Assembly: GCF_000003815.2 (NCBI RefSeq)
Contig: NC_049980.1
Coordinates: forward strand, 2,409,182 to 2,473,181
DNA from: Branchiostoma floridae
Taxonomy: Eukaryota > Chordata > Leptocardii > Amphioxiformes > Branchiostomatidae
DNA: 64,000 nucleotides
Direction of reading: 5' to 3'
In this document: piece by piece, positions 26,801 through 40,122 of the stretch
Layout: every line of letters begins with the position of its first letter
Position numbering within the stretch: the first letter of the stretch is position 1
The notes under the pieces: generated by a model
What the model was told of the DNA's origin: nothing
Seen by the model: the letters and a program-made list of their open reading frames with translations, nothing else
Database searches by the model: none
Position numbers and translations under genes: made by a program

Positions 26801-29800
26801 CTCCCTAGGGAAACACGCCCACATCTGGCTTATCAGTGTCTTGTGTGCCTGACAGCACAGTGTGGTGTCTGAACTCTGATGACAGTTGCACCAGAGTTTT
26901 TGAAAAACGTAATCTTTGCAAGATTTCTTGCAGTTTTGAAGGGAATGTAACCTCAGCTTATTGATACCCTACAAAATAGACTAAGTGCATGATTATATCC
27001 TATTCTGAAGTGAAAAAAAATTGAGTGTTTGAAACGAAGAAGATCTTCCCCTGAAGCCAGCTGGAGTGTGATAAACTCATTAGCCCACCCCCTAGGGTGC
27101 CTACTGGAGGCCTGGAAGTTGTTACTTACAGCCAAGAGGGTCTAACTTGGGGGGACACAAAGATAATTACGTAGCATACCTTTAACATTTGGGTTTCCAG
27201 TGGATGGTCTCTATAGAATGACTGAAAAAGCACAATCAGATATTTTGACCTCAGTTTAAGTCCATATCATTATGTTAACGATTATGCTTTGTCTGCTGCA
27301 TTTCCGCAGGTGACATGTGGGGGCGCTTCTGGACCAACCTGTACAGTCTGACTATCCCCTTCCCGGACAAAGAGAGTCTTGACGTCACACCCGCCATGTT
27401 GGAGCAGGTTACTGAGTTTGACTTTTTGCGTGGATTTTTGTCTTACTCACAGCACTCACTCGCTGATCTAGAAACATACACTGATGTCCTCCGAATGTCG
27501 TTTCGTTACTCTGTTTTAAGCCAGGTTTTGCCACCAGAGCGCCACTCAACATGTAAAATGTACTTCCAGTCGACCGTTACGTCTCCACGGGAACCCCTTA
27601 TAACGATTCAAAGTCTTAGATCTTAGTAGCTGTCTGATAGAGCTAATGCCTCATGCATATTTATCTATAACGAATAGATAAACTAGAGTTCGGCAGCCCC
27701 CATAAATAGATTTTATGCAGATGACTTACACATTTACATAATTTATGTATAGTGATGTTCACAAATATCAAGTTCCCATTAATATTGTTTATCATTTAGC
27801 CATTTAGCAGTTTTTCCTTTAATAATGCAAGCCTGTTCCTCATTTGCATCCTTTTTTCGTATTTGTTTTTGTTCCACCTGTCACGAATTGCATGTCTCAT
27901 ATTCATAGAAGTTCAGTTGTGGAAAACTATGGAATTATCTAATTTTATACTTAACCATGCAACTTAGTCCTGATCTGTATAATATGTATCTAATTGTGTC
28001 TGCCAACCACATGTCAACAATATATCATGTCAGGGACAAGAGATACATTGAAAAAACGGTTATGATAGAGTTTTCTGACTATGCAAATGTACCATTATTA
28101 GGCATATCAACACACCAAGTATAAAATCTATCCAACCAACTGTTCTGAGTTACCTTGATAGACAGACAAACGCTGCTGAAAATATAACCACATGAATATT
28201 TTATTGCAGTAATGAATCTATGTATTCCACAACAGTACCACTATGGAGATTTATCATGAATGTTCAGATAGTTTCTTTCCTGGTAGACGGTGTACCAACG
28301 TCATTTATCAATCCCGTCTAGAACTACACCATTATGAGGATGTACGAAGTGTCGGAGGAGTTTTTCGGGTCTCTCGGGCTGTTGCCGCTGCCCACCACGT
28401 TCTTCCAGCGGTCCATGCTGCAGAAGCCCACGGACAGGGAGGTCGCATGCCACGCTACCGCCTGGGACTTCTACGATGGACAAGATTTCAGGTACACGCC
28501 AAAGTGGTGACATCTGCTTTCCTAGCTGAATGAAGAACATATATGATATGATAAAGACCATCATTAATGAAATGCTGCATGCAGTACTATTGGTTGTAAT
28601 TAATTTTGTTCGCTCCTTTTCATATACAGTGTGCCAATACATGTAATTTTGTATGACCCTTTGAGTTTTCCTCTCTGAAAATAATCTTTCCAGTGCATCC
28701 AGATGAACGAACTGCGTACAGGGCTTCTGCATATTTCGTTGAGCATTGGTTTGTTTGTAGTATAAAGTTTGGGCAATACGACGGGAAACACCTTTCTGTC
28801 GTACTTTGTTGTAAAGCAAAACTACCTTCTACAAAATATGTGTTAAAGTAGAAAATGCACCTTTTCATGCCAAATCTGCACACGAATAAGAAAAGCCAGT
28901 TCCCGTCTCTCCAGGATCCGAATGTGCACGAAAATCGACATGGAGGATCTTCTCACCATCCACCACGAGATGGGACATACTCAGTACCAGATGCAGTACG
29001 CCCACCTGCCGCTAGTCTTCCGGGACGGCGCGAACGACGCGTTCCACGAGGCAGTTGGGGAGGTTCTGGCTCTGTCCGCGGCCACCCCGCAGCACCTGCA
29101 CGCCATCGGCCTGCTGGACACCGTGCCAGACGATCACGGTAGGCGACAGCGTTCTATTATAAATACTTTAGCACGTCTTAAAACATCCGCAAGGGTTGAA
29201 TTTTGCCATGAATTCATGCGTTACGAATGCTTTATGTATCCGCAATGTATTTTGAACACTGAAAAAATAACTTATGGTTGGTATTTAACAACAGTCAACA
29301 GGTCCCCCACAGAAAATAAATAAAGTGCATTCATGGCTCGTGTGTGTGTCAAATAAAGTGCAGCCGGTTTGTAAAAATCAGTAAAATTCTTAAATCGTTG
29401 TGTCTATCCTAACACTAGTTGTGGATTGAAAACATTAATGGTTCTTCAAAGGCAAAGCCAGAACCAACACGGTTTCTGCCACTCCTCTTTCTCTCTCATG
29501 TCAAAATGACCTGAAGCCTTAAGCTTTTGCCATGCGTCTGCGTGTGGCGTCTGCGTGTGGCGAGGGCAACTTGTAAATTAACGTCATAGTCGAAATTTCT
29601 TTCAAGCATTGTCGGTCGTTAGGCCATGCCACAGCCCAGGTTGTGTATGCAGGCAGACCATAGATATCAGTCAGAGAAATCCATCAGATTCACGTTTCTG
29701 TGTAACCCTTGCTGTTCCAGATGCGGATATCAACTTCCTGCTGCTCCAGGGGCTGAACATGATCGCCACGCTGCCCTTCAGCCTGGTGCAGGACCTGTGG

Positions 29801-29878
29801 CGATGGCGGGTCTTCAGCGGCGACATACCCGAGAACGAGTGGAACAAGAAGTACTGGGAGATGAAGTACGTTGGTGGT

Positions 29879-29910
<32 letters not shown>

Positions 29911-30005
29911 CGTGAGTGTGTGCGTGTGTGCGCGCGCGCGCGTGTGTGTATATGTATGTGTGTTTGTGTGTAACTGTGTATGTGTGTGTTCGTGTGTGTG
30001 TGTGT

Positions 30006-30038
<33 letters not shown>

Positions 30039-30129
30039 TGTGTGTGTTCGTGAGTGTGTGCGTGTGTGCGCACGCGCGCGTGTGTGTATATGTATATGTG
30101 TTTGTGTGTAACTGTGTATGTGTGTGTGT

Positions 30130-30176
<47 letters not shown>

Positions 30177-30337
30177 CGTGTGTGTTTGTATGTATGTATG
30201 TGTGTGTTTGTGTGACAGCGTTTGTGTGTGTTTCTGCATGCTTGTGCTTGGTTGTGTATACGTCTGTGTATGTCTATGTATGTGTATGTGTGTGCGTACA
30301 TGTGTGTCTGTATTTGTTCGAGCCCTCGCGCGCGTGT

Positions 30338-30407
<70 letters not shown>

Positions 30408-33395
30408 TTTCGCGTGTGTTCACGAGAGAGCCGTTCAACAGTTCCACAGTCCTTGCCATGTTTCCCCACAGGGCTGAGATAGTGGGCGTGGTGCCACCGG
30501 AGGAGCGAGGAGAGGACCAGCTGGACATTACTTCCATATACCACGTGGCCAACGACTTTGATATGATCAGGTGAGACCTTGACAAAACTTAGTAGTCATA
30601 AATGAATTATTACCTCCATGAAAAATGGAGGTTTAGTTTTTGGTGTGTCTGTCTGTTTGTGGTCACCTTAATTCTTGAACCTCTGGATGGATTGTAATGA
30701 TATTAGGTATGTGGGTAGATGTTGGAAAGATGAAGGTCTGGGTTGATTTTGGTCCCCCTGGTGTGTGACTTTGGTACTGCAGCAGAACTTTTTTGCAGCG
30801 CTTTTTGCATCTTTTGACCTGGACATTCTATGGTCTTGTTATATGCGTTTGGGATGAGGACAGAAGCATAGATGTGTGACGTGCGAGGTGAATGAAAAGT
30901 TGGTAACGTTACCATCCTCAGACCTGGTTTAGTGAATGTTTACGGCATTCGGTGTTGTAGAGAATGTAGAGACGAACAAATTTTGCAGCCGATCCCCGCC
31001 TTGAATCAACTGTATGTGTAAGTCTTTAATATGTTCTTCATCGTGTAGTTAGAGACCTAATTCAAATGGCCGTTTTCACTGCACGTGTTATTGCATCTAA
31101 CACTATACTAGCAAACAAGACCTATTGCCTAAAAGGACGAAGAAACTCGACAGCTATAATAGGTTTGGATACTAGGTTAGCAACCTCTAGCACTGCACCG
31201 TGTACGTATGTGAAACAGAGGCTCTGTGTGAGAGTATACGAGGGGTGATCAATATGTTCTCGGCCTAACCCAGAAATAATATGCACAACTCAAATTTTGA
31301 GGCACAACTTTATAGTATGAAGCCTTTTATCAATATCCTCCAAATTACAAATCATTGGAGTCATTACTTTCCAGGCATTCGTTTTATGCAAATTAGAAGG
31401 TAAGTGGCGAGAAAAAGAAGGGTGAAGTGTGATCAGACAATTTGACCCGCACACCTCAGGTTTCAGATCAATTGTCCACTTTTTTTTCGTTATCCCTTAC
31501 CTAACGTTACTGGGTGTCACCTGCAACGTAATGATCACAATAATTTGAATTTTGGTACACATTTATATAAGATTTTATACAAGTACGTGGGATTATCAAT
31601 AAGTCCTCGGTTTTGCGGAGAAATAATAAGCACAGCTCAGATTTCGAAGCATAGATGTCAAGTATAACGTCTTATATAAATCTGTACCAAAATTCAAATT
31701 ATTGTGATCATTACTTTGCAGGCGACACCAAGTAATGTTAGGTAAGGGAGAACGGAAAAAATGGGACAATTGACCTGACCTGAGGTGTGCGATCGAACTT
31801 GCGCTGCTGGAAGTCAGACACCCAATTCTTTTTGCTTGAAATAGGAGGAGAATGATTAGCAAACATTTTGACAATGTCTTTTGTTAATTTACGGCATGGG
31901 CAACTCGACCCACACATTTCTGATCACAATTCACACCACTTTTTTCTCGCCACTTACCTTCTAATTTGCATAAAACGAATGCCTGGAAAGTAATGACTCC
32001 AATGATTTGTAATTTGGAGGATATTGATAAAAGGCTTCATACTATAAAGTTGTGCCTCAAAATTTGAGTTTTGCTTATTATGTCTGAGTTAGGCCGAGAA
32101 CTTATTGATCACCCCTCGTATGTCCCCACAGGTACTACGCCCGGACCATTATTGAGTTCCAGTTCCAGAAGGCGATGTGTGACGAGGCTGGCATCCCGGA
32201 CCCGCTCTACAAGTGCGACATCTACAACTCTCAACCGGCGGGAACCAAGCTGGCGTGAGTACTTACCCCATCTTACACATTCCTTTTGTTTCACACACCT
32301 TTTCTTTCGCGCCTTTTCGTTCACACCTTTTTTTTACACACCGGGTAAACACTTTTATTGAACACCTGTTTTTAAACACCTTTTCTTGCCCGGCTTTTCT
32401 TTCACACAGTTTTTTACACATCATTTCTTACCAACGTATCCCTACACACATTTTCGTCTTATCTTTCAAGTCTTTTCTTACACACCATTTCTTACACACC
32501 TTTTCTTACACACCTTTTCTTGTAACACACCCTTTCTTTTACGTCTTTTCTTTCACCAAATTTAGTACACACCATTTCCTACAAATCTGTTCTTAGAAAC
32601 ATTTTTTTTGACACACGCCTTTTATTACACGTCTTACACAAGGTACCTGTAATTGTTCTGTTGTGCTCATGGTAAGACCCAAAATTTCTTGAAGTTAGAT
32701 TTTTGTTGGTAACAAATGGAGAGGGCGAGCGAAATCACAAAGCAAAGAAAACAAGTCGCGCAGAAGAACAAGGAAGTCTTGGTTTTGACAGTTTTTTTAT
32801 TTATCCTCTGATAGGCCAAAAATACTTGTTTAATTCCAGGAACATGTTGAAGCTGGGCAGGTCCAAGCCGTGGCCTGACGCCATGCAGGAGATGACGGGG
32901 CAGCGGAAGATGCTGGCGGATTCCTGGAAGGCGTACTTCCAGCCGCTGTACGTCTGGCTGCAGGAGAAGAACCGGGAGAACGGAGACGAGCCCGGCTGGG
33001 ACGTCAACTGGAGACCAGGTGCGTCTCAAGACGTAAAGTCTTGCCTTTGAAGCACAACGCTGCCTGCAGGTGAAACAACGTATTTCATGTGCTTTTATGG
33101 GAGGAGGGGCATGTTCGCATGTTCGACAGTCTCTGCTTATCAGTTCTTCCAATATTTCATTTCAATCTCCTTTGTGCACATATACAGTATTGCCACCTCA
33201 ATCGCTAGGGTTATATCTATGGTTTCCGTTTTTCGTCTCTCGATGTTGATGGCGACCTCAAGCTTTTCGATTTTGCACCTTATCACGCCATGTTGTTTCC
33301 CCGTCACAGATGCTAGCAGCGCCAGTGCCACCCTCCCCGCCACCTTCCTGTTCCTGACGCTCAGCAGTGTCATCGGTCTTCTTCTGTTTGCGTAG
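14662..33395 (+). CDS. ACE2-like: ACE2-like M2-family zinc carboxypeptidase, predicted GPI-anchored (13 exons, 632 aa)
   Basis: Exons: 14662-14862, 17498-17644, 18035-18128, 22260-22403, 23794-23982, 27310-27407, 28322-28491, 28915-29138, 29721-29865, 30472-30570, 32132-32254, 32840-33018, 33310-33395. All junctions are GT/AG and the phases agree (1899 bp). Residues 1-17 are a signal peptide. The zinc site is HEMGH 365-369 plus Glu393, the M2 spacing. Disulfide pairs C134-C142, C334-C352 and C520-C532 match the family. Arg264 in GDMWGRFW replaces the Gln of ACE. Ile493 and Met502 stand where ACE has the Lys and Tyr that bind the substrate C-terminus. His495, Arg504 and Tyr505 are kept. This is the ACE2 pattern and predicts removal of single C-terminal residues rather than dipeptides. 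Ala336 after His335 is ACE-like. The domain ends near 604, followed by DASSAS and a hydrophobic tail with no cytosolic residues, typical of GPI anchoring. There is no collectrin region. The exon 2 donor (GTCTGT) is weak. Confidence 0.9.
15417..15579. mobile_element. MITE-like inverted repeat in intron 1 of the ACE2-like gene
   Basis: Outer arms CAGACAGCATCCACT...GTCAGTGA and TCACTGAC...ATGCTGTCTG pair. A second nested pair, AAGAGCAGGTTT / AAACCTGCTCTT, lies inside. The element is 163 bp with no coding capacity. The remainder of this intron (14863-17497) has no other delimitable feature apart from the duplication at 17048. Confidence 0.5.
17048..17139. repeat. 46-bp perfect tandem duplication
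   Basis: Two adjacent copies (17048-17093 and 17094-17139) appear identical, each starting GTTCATGGTCATATCAAG. They lie in intron 1 of the ACE2-like gene. Confidence 0.9.
17785..17850. repeat. (CTTT)n microsatellite in a pyrimidine-rich intron
   Basis: TTTC tetranucleotide repeats inside a longer pyrimidine-rich tract filling much of intron 2 (17645-18034) of the ACE2-like gene. Confidence 0.85.
18226..18720 (+). mobile_element. Interspersed repeat, family D
   Basis: Begins with the short hairpin CTCCATGAAAATGGAG, then a TG-rich stretch, then GATATTTGG...GTGGGTAGGTGTTGGGAAGA, a GGGGCCCCCTGG block and TGGTACTGCAGCAGAAAT. Related copies start near 30612 and 48817. It lies in intron 3 of the ACE2-like gene. 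The right-hand limit is approximate. Confidence 0.5.
19098..20172 (+). mobile_element. Interspersed repeat, family A (octamer-rich), copy 1
   Basis: Starts ACTAGAGTTCGACGACCTC and ends in a CA-rich stretch followed by GATGGAGGTAATA. It contains repeated pairs of ATGCAAAT and ATTTGCAT around TAATTAATGAGGA. An inverted copy lies at 52012-53008, similar enough that an 84-85-codon open stretch is shared between the two. That stretch begins with a TA-rich segment and is not protein-like. Confidence 0.65.
20270..21225 (-). mobile_element. Interspersed repeat, family C, copy 1
   Basis: Contains GGGAATAACTCGGGAA, GTTGACGGATCTTCATGAT and octamer-type GCAAATCAGG...TTTGCATAAT blocks twice, and ends CACCTACAACAACAATC. 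Its reverse complement matches 47690-48570. Boundaries are approximate. Confidence 0.5.
21228..22138 (+). mobile_element. Interspersed repeat, family B, copy 1
   Basis: Starts AACTAGAGTTCCACGACCCC followed by ATACCTTCGCC and ends ATTCTGGCGAAGGTAAT, giving a short terminal inverted similarity (CCTTCGCC / GGCGAAGG). The interior has several GCAAATTAGG / ATTTGCATAA pairs and two CCGCTAGGGGGCCCAAA blocks. It ends 122 bp before exon 4 of the ACE2-like gene. Confidence 0.6.
22450..22920 (+). mobile_element. tRNA-derived SINE, type 1
   Basis: A pol III B-box-like GGTCGCGGGTTCGAATCC lies near 22490. The SINE body contains GTGCCCTTGCGAAAGGCACA, and the tail is AATAACAATAACAATAT. The GAGTGGCGCCGAATGGCAGC segment is duplicated inside. 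A 3' part of the same family lies at 38165-38405. It is in intron 4 of the ACE2-like gene. Confidence 0.7.
22935..23236 (+). mobile_element. tRNA-derived SINE, type 2
   Basis: A-box-like GGCGTAACTGG and B-box-like GAGTTCGATCCCC lie 30-40 bp apart, followed by GTGCCCTTGGGAAAACACTT and an A-rich (AAAACAACAAC) tail. It follows directly after the type 1 SINE. Confidence 0.65.
23393..23477. repeat. Short tandem repeat of ACCAGTCACG
   Basis: Five or more copies of (TCT)ACCAGTCACG(TTT) in irregular spacing within intron 4 of the ACE2-like gene. Confidence 0.75.
24058..24358. mobile_element. MITE with about 80-bp inverted arms in intron 5
   Basis: The left arm ATCCTCTTACGCACGGT...CACCCCCGGTTACTG pairs with the right arm CAGTAACCGGGGGTGG...ACCGTGCGTAGGAGGAT. 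It is about 301 bp, with GGATAT just outside both ends as a possible target duplication. No coding capacity. Confidence 0.75.
24741..26765. mobile_element. 2-kb palindromic element with opposed 53-bp tandem arrays
   Basis: The outer inverted arms are GAAACATGGGGCATTTC near 24760 and GAAATGCCCCATGTTTC near 26728. Inside them are arrays of a 53-bp unit containing GTTACGGAAGCCTGTCCGCT and GAGCTGCGATTTTT. There are about four units at 25082-25305, and about nine in the opposite orientation at 26029-26540. The central 25.3-26.0 kb has no recognisable protein. Open frames in the arrays only repeat the unit. The structure resembles a large non-autonomous DNA transposon with subterminal repeats, inserted in intron 5 of the ACE2-like gene. 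The superfamily is unknown. Confidence 0.65.
27680..28200 (+). mobile_element. Diverged family A repeat in intron 6
   Basis: Starts AACTAGAGTTCGGCAGCCCC like the family A copies and carries GTCAGGGACAAGAGATACATTG, also found in copy 1. It is shorter and more diverged than 19098-20172. Confidence 0.5.
29872..30420. repeat. Alternating GT/GC purine-pyrimidine tract filling intron 9
   Basis: Long (GT)n runs are interspersed with GCGCGCGCGCG blocks and a minisatellite-like segment (GTATATGTATGTGTGTTTGTG, TAACTGTGTATG) repeated two or three times. The tract starts within 10 bp of the exon 9 donor and covers about 90 percent of the 606-bp intron. Long open frames here on both strands are low-complexity artefacts. 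Confidence 0.95.
30608..30860 (+). mobile_element. Interspersed repeat, family D, fragment in intron 10
   Basis: Starts TTACCTCCATGAAAAATGG and follows family D through GGTACTGCAGCAGAAC. The right limit is approximate. Confidence 0.5.
31239..32118. mobile_element. Mariner-type non-autonomous element abutting exon 11
   Basis: Termini are CGAGGGGTGATCAATATG and the inverted TTATTGATCACCCCTCG, each flanked by TA (31237-31238 and 32119-32120). Both the TA duplication and the CGAGGGGTG terminus fit Tc1/mariner elements. The arms extend over 150 bp. An inner pair of inverted blocks (31490-31760) suggests a nested or composite structure. No transposase is visible. A relative lies at 40123-40626. 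Only 11 bp separate the right TA from exon 11 of the ACE2-like gene. Confidence 0.75.
32262..32640. repeat. Pyrimidine-rich minisatellite (CACACCTTTTCTTA)n in intron 11
   Basis: Irregular repeats of 12-14 bp, strongly C/T-rich on the plus strand, start 8 bp after the exon 11 donor. Confidence 0.85.
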
Positions 33396-33629
33396 ATCCG
33401 TCCTGCTACCGACGACGTCATCAACGACGTCATCACCGACGTCATCGCCGACGTCCCCGCCTACCCCGCCATCCCAACCACTGCCACCCGAACCGGAAGT
33501 GGATCAAGCGAACCGGAAGAAAAATCAACCGCCGTGACAGACGTAGAATGAGTCGTCAGCCATAGGGAAAATTTGCTTTTTGAATACCTGTTTGATAACT
33601 TGAGTAGAAACACAAAGTCACACACGCAC

Positions 33630-33638
33630 GCACTAACG

Positions 33639-33698
<60 letters not shown>

Positions 33699-33725
33699 CA
33701 CACAGGCACACACACACAAACACGC
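33630..33725. repeat. (CA)n microsatellite in the presumed 3' UTR
   Basis: A run of CA dinucleotides with a few CGCA and GGCA interruptions, about 240 bp after the stop of the ACE2-like gene. Confidence 0.95.
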
Positions 33726-33871
33726 ACACATACAAGCACAGAATGATTTTATATAGAAGCACGATTCAGCTCAAAGTTGACTCTTAACTTCTTTCACTCC
33801 AAATATTGTCACTCTCAATATTGCTGTTGTCCGCATGTGTACATGTAGGTATTCCGACTTCCGATGTACTT

Positions 33872-33877
33872 AATAAA
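33872..33877 (+). promoter_or_regulatory. Candidate poly(A) signal, ACE2-like gene
   Basis: AATAAA 477 bp after the stop codon and just before the inserted pogo-like element. It is the first canonical hexamer I found downstream. Confidence 0.4.
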
Positions 33878-33889
33878 TTTCCATGTATA

Positions 33890-34741
33890 CAGTCAAACCT
33901 GCCCAAGACGACCACCCGGGGAACCGGCAAAAAGTGGTCGATTTGGACAGGTGGTCGCTGAGAAGAGTATCGACTCAAAACATGCCCTATGCAAAGTATA
34001 AATAGTTTCCGTTGTGTTTAATGGCAAAAAGCAAGCACACTGCACGCACGCAAAGAAGCGAGGTATTTAATGTCAAATACAACACACACACTGTAAATTG
34101 TAAATTTAACCCCAGCTCTTATCGAGCTTTTATACGATACAGTTCTTTAAAGCTCAATATTTGTACACTAACGTTTTAGACAGTAAGGGAACTTTGATGC
34201 TGTCAGTTACCATACAAGCCTTTATGTGTCGCTGTGTTCTTAATCGCCGTATCTGAAATAACTACGGCGCACCTTTCGAATTTTATGCCCGGTACGTCCC
34301 AATAGCGTACTTACCCAAGGGTGAATGTACAGTACAGTTGGACAAAAGCACTCACACAGATCTTTCTTAAAAAGGTATGAGCTACACAGATCTTCCTTAG
34401 AAATTTCCTCCGATATTACAGTAGACTGTCCCATTGACCCACCCATTGACCGCCGCAATCTTTATTCTAAACATAACATTATAATGGCAGTCAAAATCCG
34501 ACGCAAACTGGTCGATTTCGGCACAAAATCGCGCTAGTTATCATCAAAAATCTATGAAAACCTCAATTTTGAAAATGATGCGGTCGTTTGGGCCGGTCGC
34601 GGTCGCGTTGGCCAGGTGGTCGTTGAGAAAAGGTCGCTTAATGCTTACGTCAATAGGAAAAAAAAATCGGGACCGAGAAAAAGCGGTCGAAATGGCCAGG
34701 TGGTCGCTGAGAAGAGGTGGTCGCTCGGGCAGGTTTGACTG
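33890..34741. mobile_element. pogo/Tigger-like non-autonomous element
   Basis: Termini are CAGTCAAACCTGCCC and the inverted GGGCAGGTTTGACTG, each flanked by TA (33888-33889 and 34742-34743). Subterminal GGTGGTCGCTGAGAA and AAGTGGTCGATTTGG blocks recur in opposite orientation at the two ends. It is 852 bp with no transposase frame. It sits between the ACE2-like gene and the first esterase gene. Confidence 0.75.
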
Positions 34742-35268
34742 TATATACATTTGACTTCATGAAAATCCTTCCCAACAGAATACTTTACACATTAAGAACG
34801 ATGCCATTATTAAATTTCTACCTGAAGTGCTATCTCTTGTCTTATCTTGTTATCTCTTGTCTCTTCTTGTATGGGCAATTTTGATTGGATGGAGCAATAA
34901 TATTTGAGAGAAAAGATGTTCTACAGTGAGGCTCTACGGTGGGATTTGCGTCATGACGCACGGCCGCGCACATGCCATGGGGTTCCATCATGATGTTGGT
35001 GGACGAAAACATAAGACTGCTACGGTCGTCCTGCCGCCAGTCAATAAGATTTACATCATTGACAAATGTCGACGTTACAGAACGCAAAAAATATAAATGC
35101 CAAAAAGTCCAAACAAAGGGACAGTCCCATGGCTACAGCGTACCTGCCAACTGTCAACTGACAAGCAGTTTGCTAAAACAACTTGACTTTGTTGACATCT
35201 TCTGACGGTTTGTCTTAGGAGCTGTCAGTACGGTTCAAAGTCCGGAGTGATTGCATGACAGAGCAGCA
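34742..35268 (+). promoter_or_regulatory. Upstream region of esterase gene 1
   Basis: Noncoding; it must hold the promoter and 5' UTR, but I cannot single out a TATA box or start site. Confidence 0.3.
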
Positions 35269-38626
<3,358 letters not shown>

Positions 38627-39013
38627 CCTTATGATAGCTAAGGAACCTTTGTTAAAATCGTTTCCCAGTAGTCCTTGCTAAAACTCCAAGCATCTAGGAA
38701 GCTTAAATTTCATCGCTCAAAAGCGTCACCTATAGCAATGTTACCTATGATTGCACTATTTCACGAGAAGCAGTTTGGCTGATGAAAAGCACTTTGCTGC
38801 CCAGACTACCGTGTATGAAATACATTGAGAAAACTACATACACGGGTTGAGCCTAGAGCTTGTCTTAATCAGAGCCTGGAGAAAATTACACAGGACCTTT
38901 GAGCCTCAAGCTTTTCTTTATAGTAGATGCAGCTCTAGTAATGATTGACAGGCGACGCATTTGATCCATGAAAACACAAGGCACTGTCGCAGATTAGAAA
39001 TTTCTTAACTTAC

Positions 39014-39019
39014 AATAAA
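39014..39019 (+). promoter_or_regulatory. Candidate poly(A) signal, esterase gene 1
   Basis: AATAAA 388 bp after the stop codon, the first canonical hexamer found downstream. Confidence 0.35.
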
Positions 39020-39292
39020 CGTTGCATTTAAGCTTCTTGCATTACTAACGGTGATGGCATCGATCGCTCATGCAGTCGATCGCTTATGAAGACGAAAAAA
39101 TCAAACAGGCCAGTTGACGCCATATCAAAAACTGGTGTAGTTCTTGGCGACGATTTTTAGCCATTTTGATAGCAAATGTTTACAGCTCTATCATCAACAA
39201 TTGCCACGCTTCATCCATGGATATAAAGGTGATTTACCTTCAGTAGAATAGCAAAATACCTTTAATATTTCACCAAATATATTCCTTCAGAC

Positions 39293-39560
39293 CAGGCGTA
39301 CCCACAAGCGAGAGACCTGTCCTTGGTGCTGAACACTATCAAATAAACAAGTTCATTTACAAATACGCAAACGCACATGCAAAAGTAAAATGAGCATCTA
39401 CCTTTGGTGCTGAACACACTCACTAATTACACAATGGTGCTGGACACTGCTCACGCAAGCACATTTATTCTTGCACAATACAATGTGTACCTTATTACAG
39501 GGATGTCACACATCTGTCCTTGGTGTTCCACTCAGGTAAACAAATACACCTGTTCGTAGT
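39293..39560. repeat. Repeated CTTGGTGCTGAACAC segment
   Basis: CCTTGGTGCTGAACAC and variants occur three or four times, with CAAACAAATAC-type spacers. A related segment with the same phrases (CAGGCCAGTTTTTCACACAC, CCTTGGTGCTGAAAAC) lies at 41340-41480, upstream of esterase gene 2. Confidence 0.6.
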
Positions 39561-40122
39561 GCTTAAGTTGACAACTCATTAGGTTTCCCATTATGTATCT
39601 TTAAGAACCTTTTTCCTAACTTAACATTACACGAATCAAAAAGTAGTATTGGAAAGGGAGGGGAAGTAAAGCCCAATTCCATCAAATCAAGTCAAAGTGT
39701 ATAGCACAACGATTGTATCAGGTACAATGCCATCGATGACATGGTCGCCATACATGGAATCACGTGACACCTCCGAACGGAAGTTCATACTACTGCCATC
39801 TATTGAATGAAACATTATGATAAGCTGTTAATCTATTTGCGGTGCATTAAACGAGTTTATTTGTAAGAGTCGTATGCCAACAGCATAATGATTGGTAAAT
39901 GGCAGCGAAGCAACTAATTGCAGTTACAGAGAGGATCACTAGGGGACGTTTTTGATGCATGATAATGATATATTTCGTTGAAAGTAGTAAGTTAGGCTGC
40001 TTGTAAGAAATACCGGGCAATGCTTTGGACTTATTGCATGTGGGTTTCTTAATATATTCAAAATTATGATCAACCTGTTGACAAATTGTTTTGTTTTCCT
40101 GGCATTTGTGGCTAGCTAGCTA

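Noticed and set aside
25041..26824. Repetitive open frames (SAISSCDF... / VNPYVTEA...)
   Set aside because: They are read-through of the 53-bp tandem unit. The frame survives only because the unit lacks stops in one phase.
29609..30585. Open frames of 244 and 284 codons (Cys/Val-rich on plus, His/Thr-rich on minus)
   Set aside because: They are translations of the (GT)n/(GC)n tract in intron 9. Only the exon segments 29721-29865 and 30472-30570 at the ends are coding.
33461..33762. Minus-strand Val/Cys-rich frames downstream of the ACE2-like gene
   Set aside because: They are translations of the (CA)n microsatellite.
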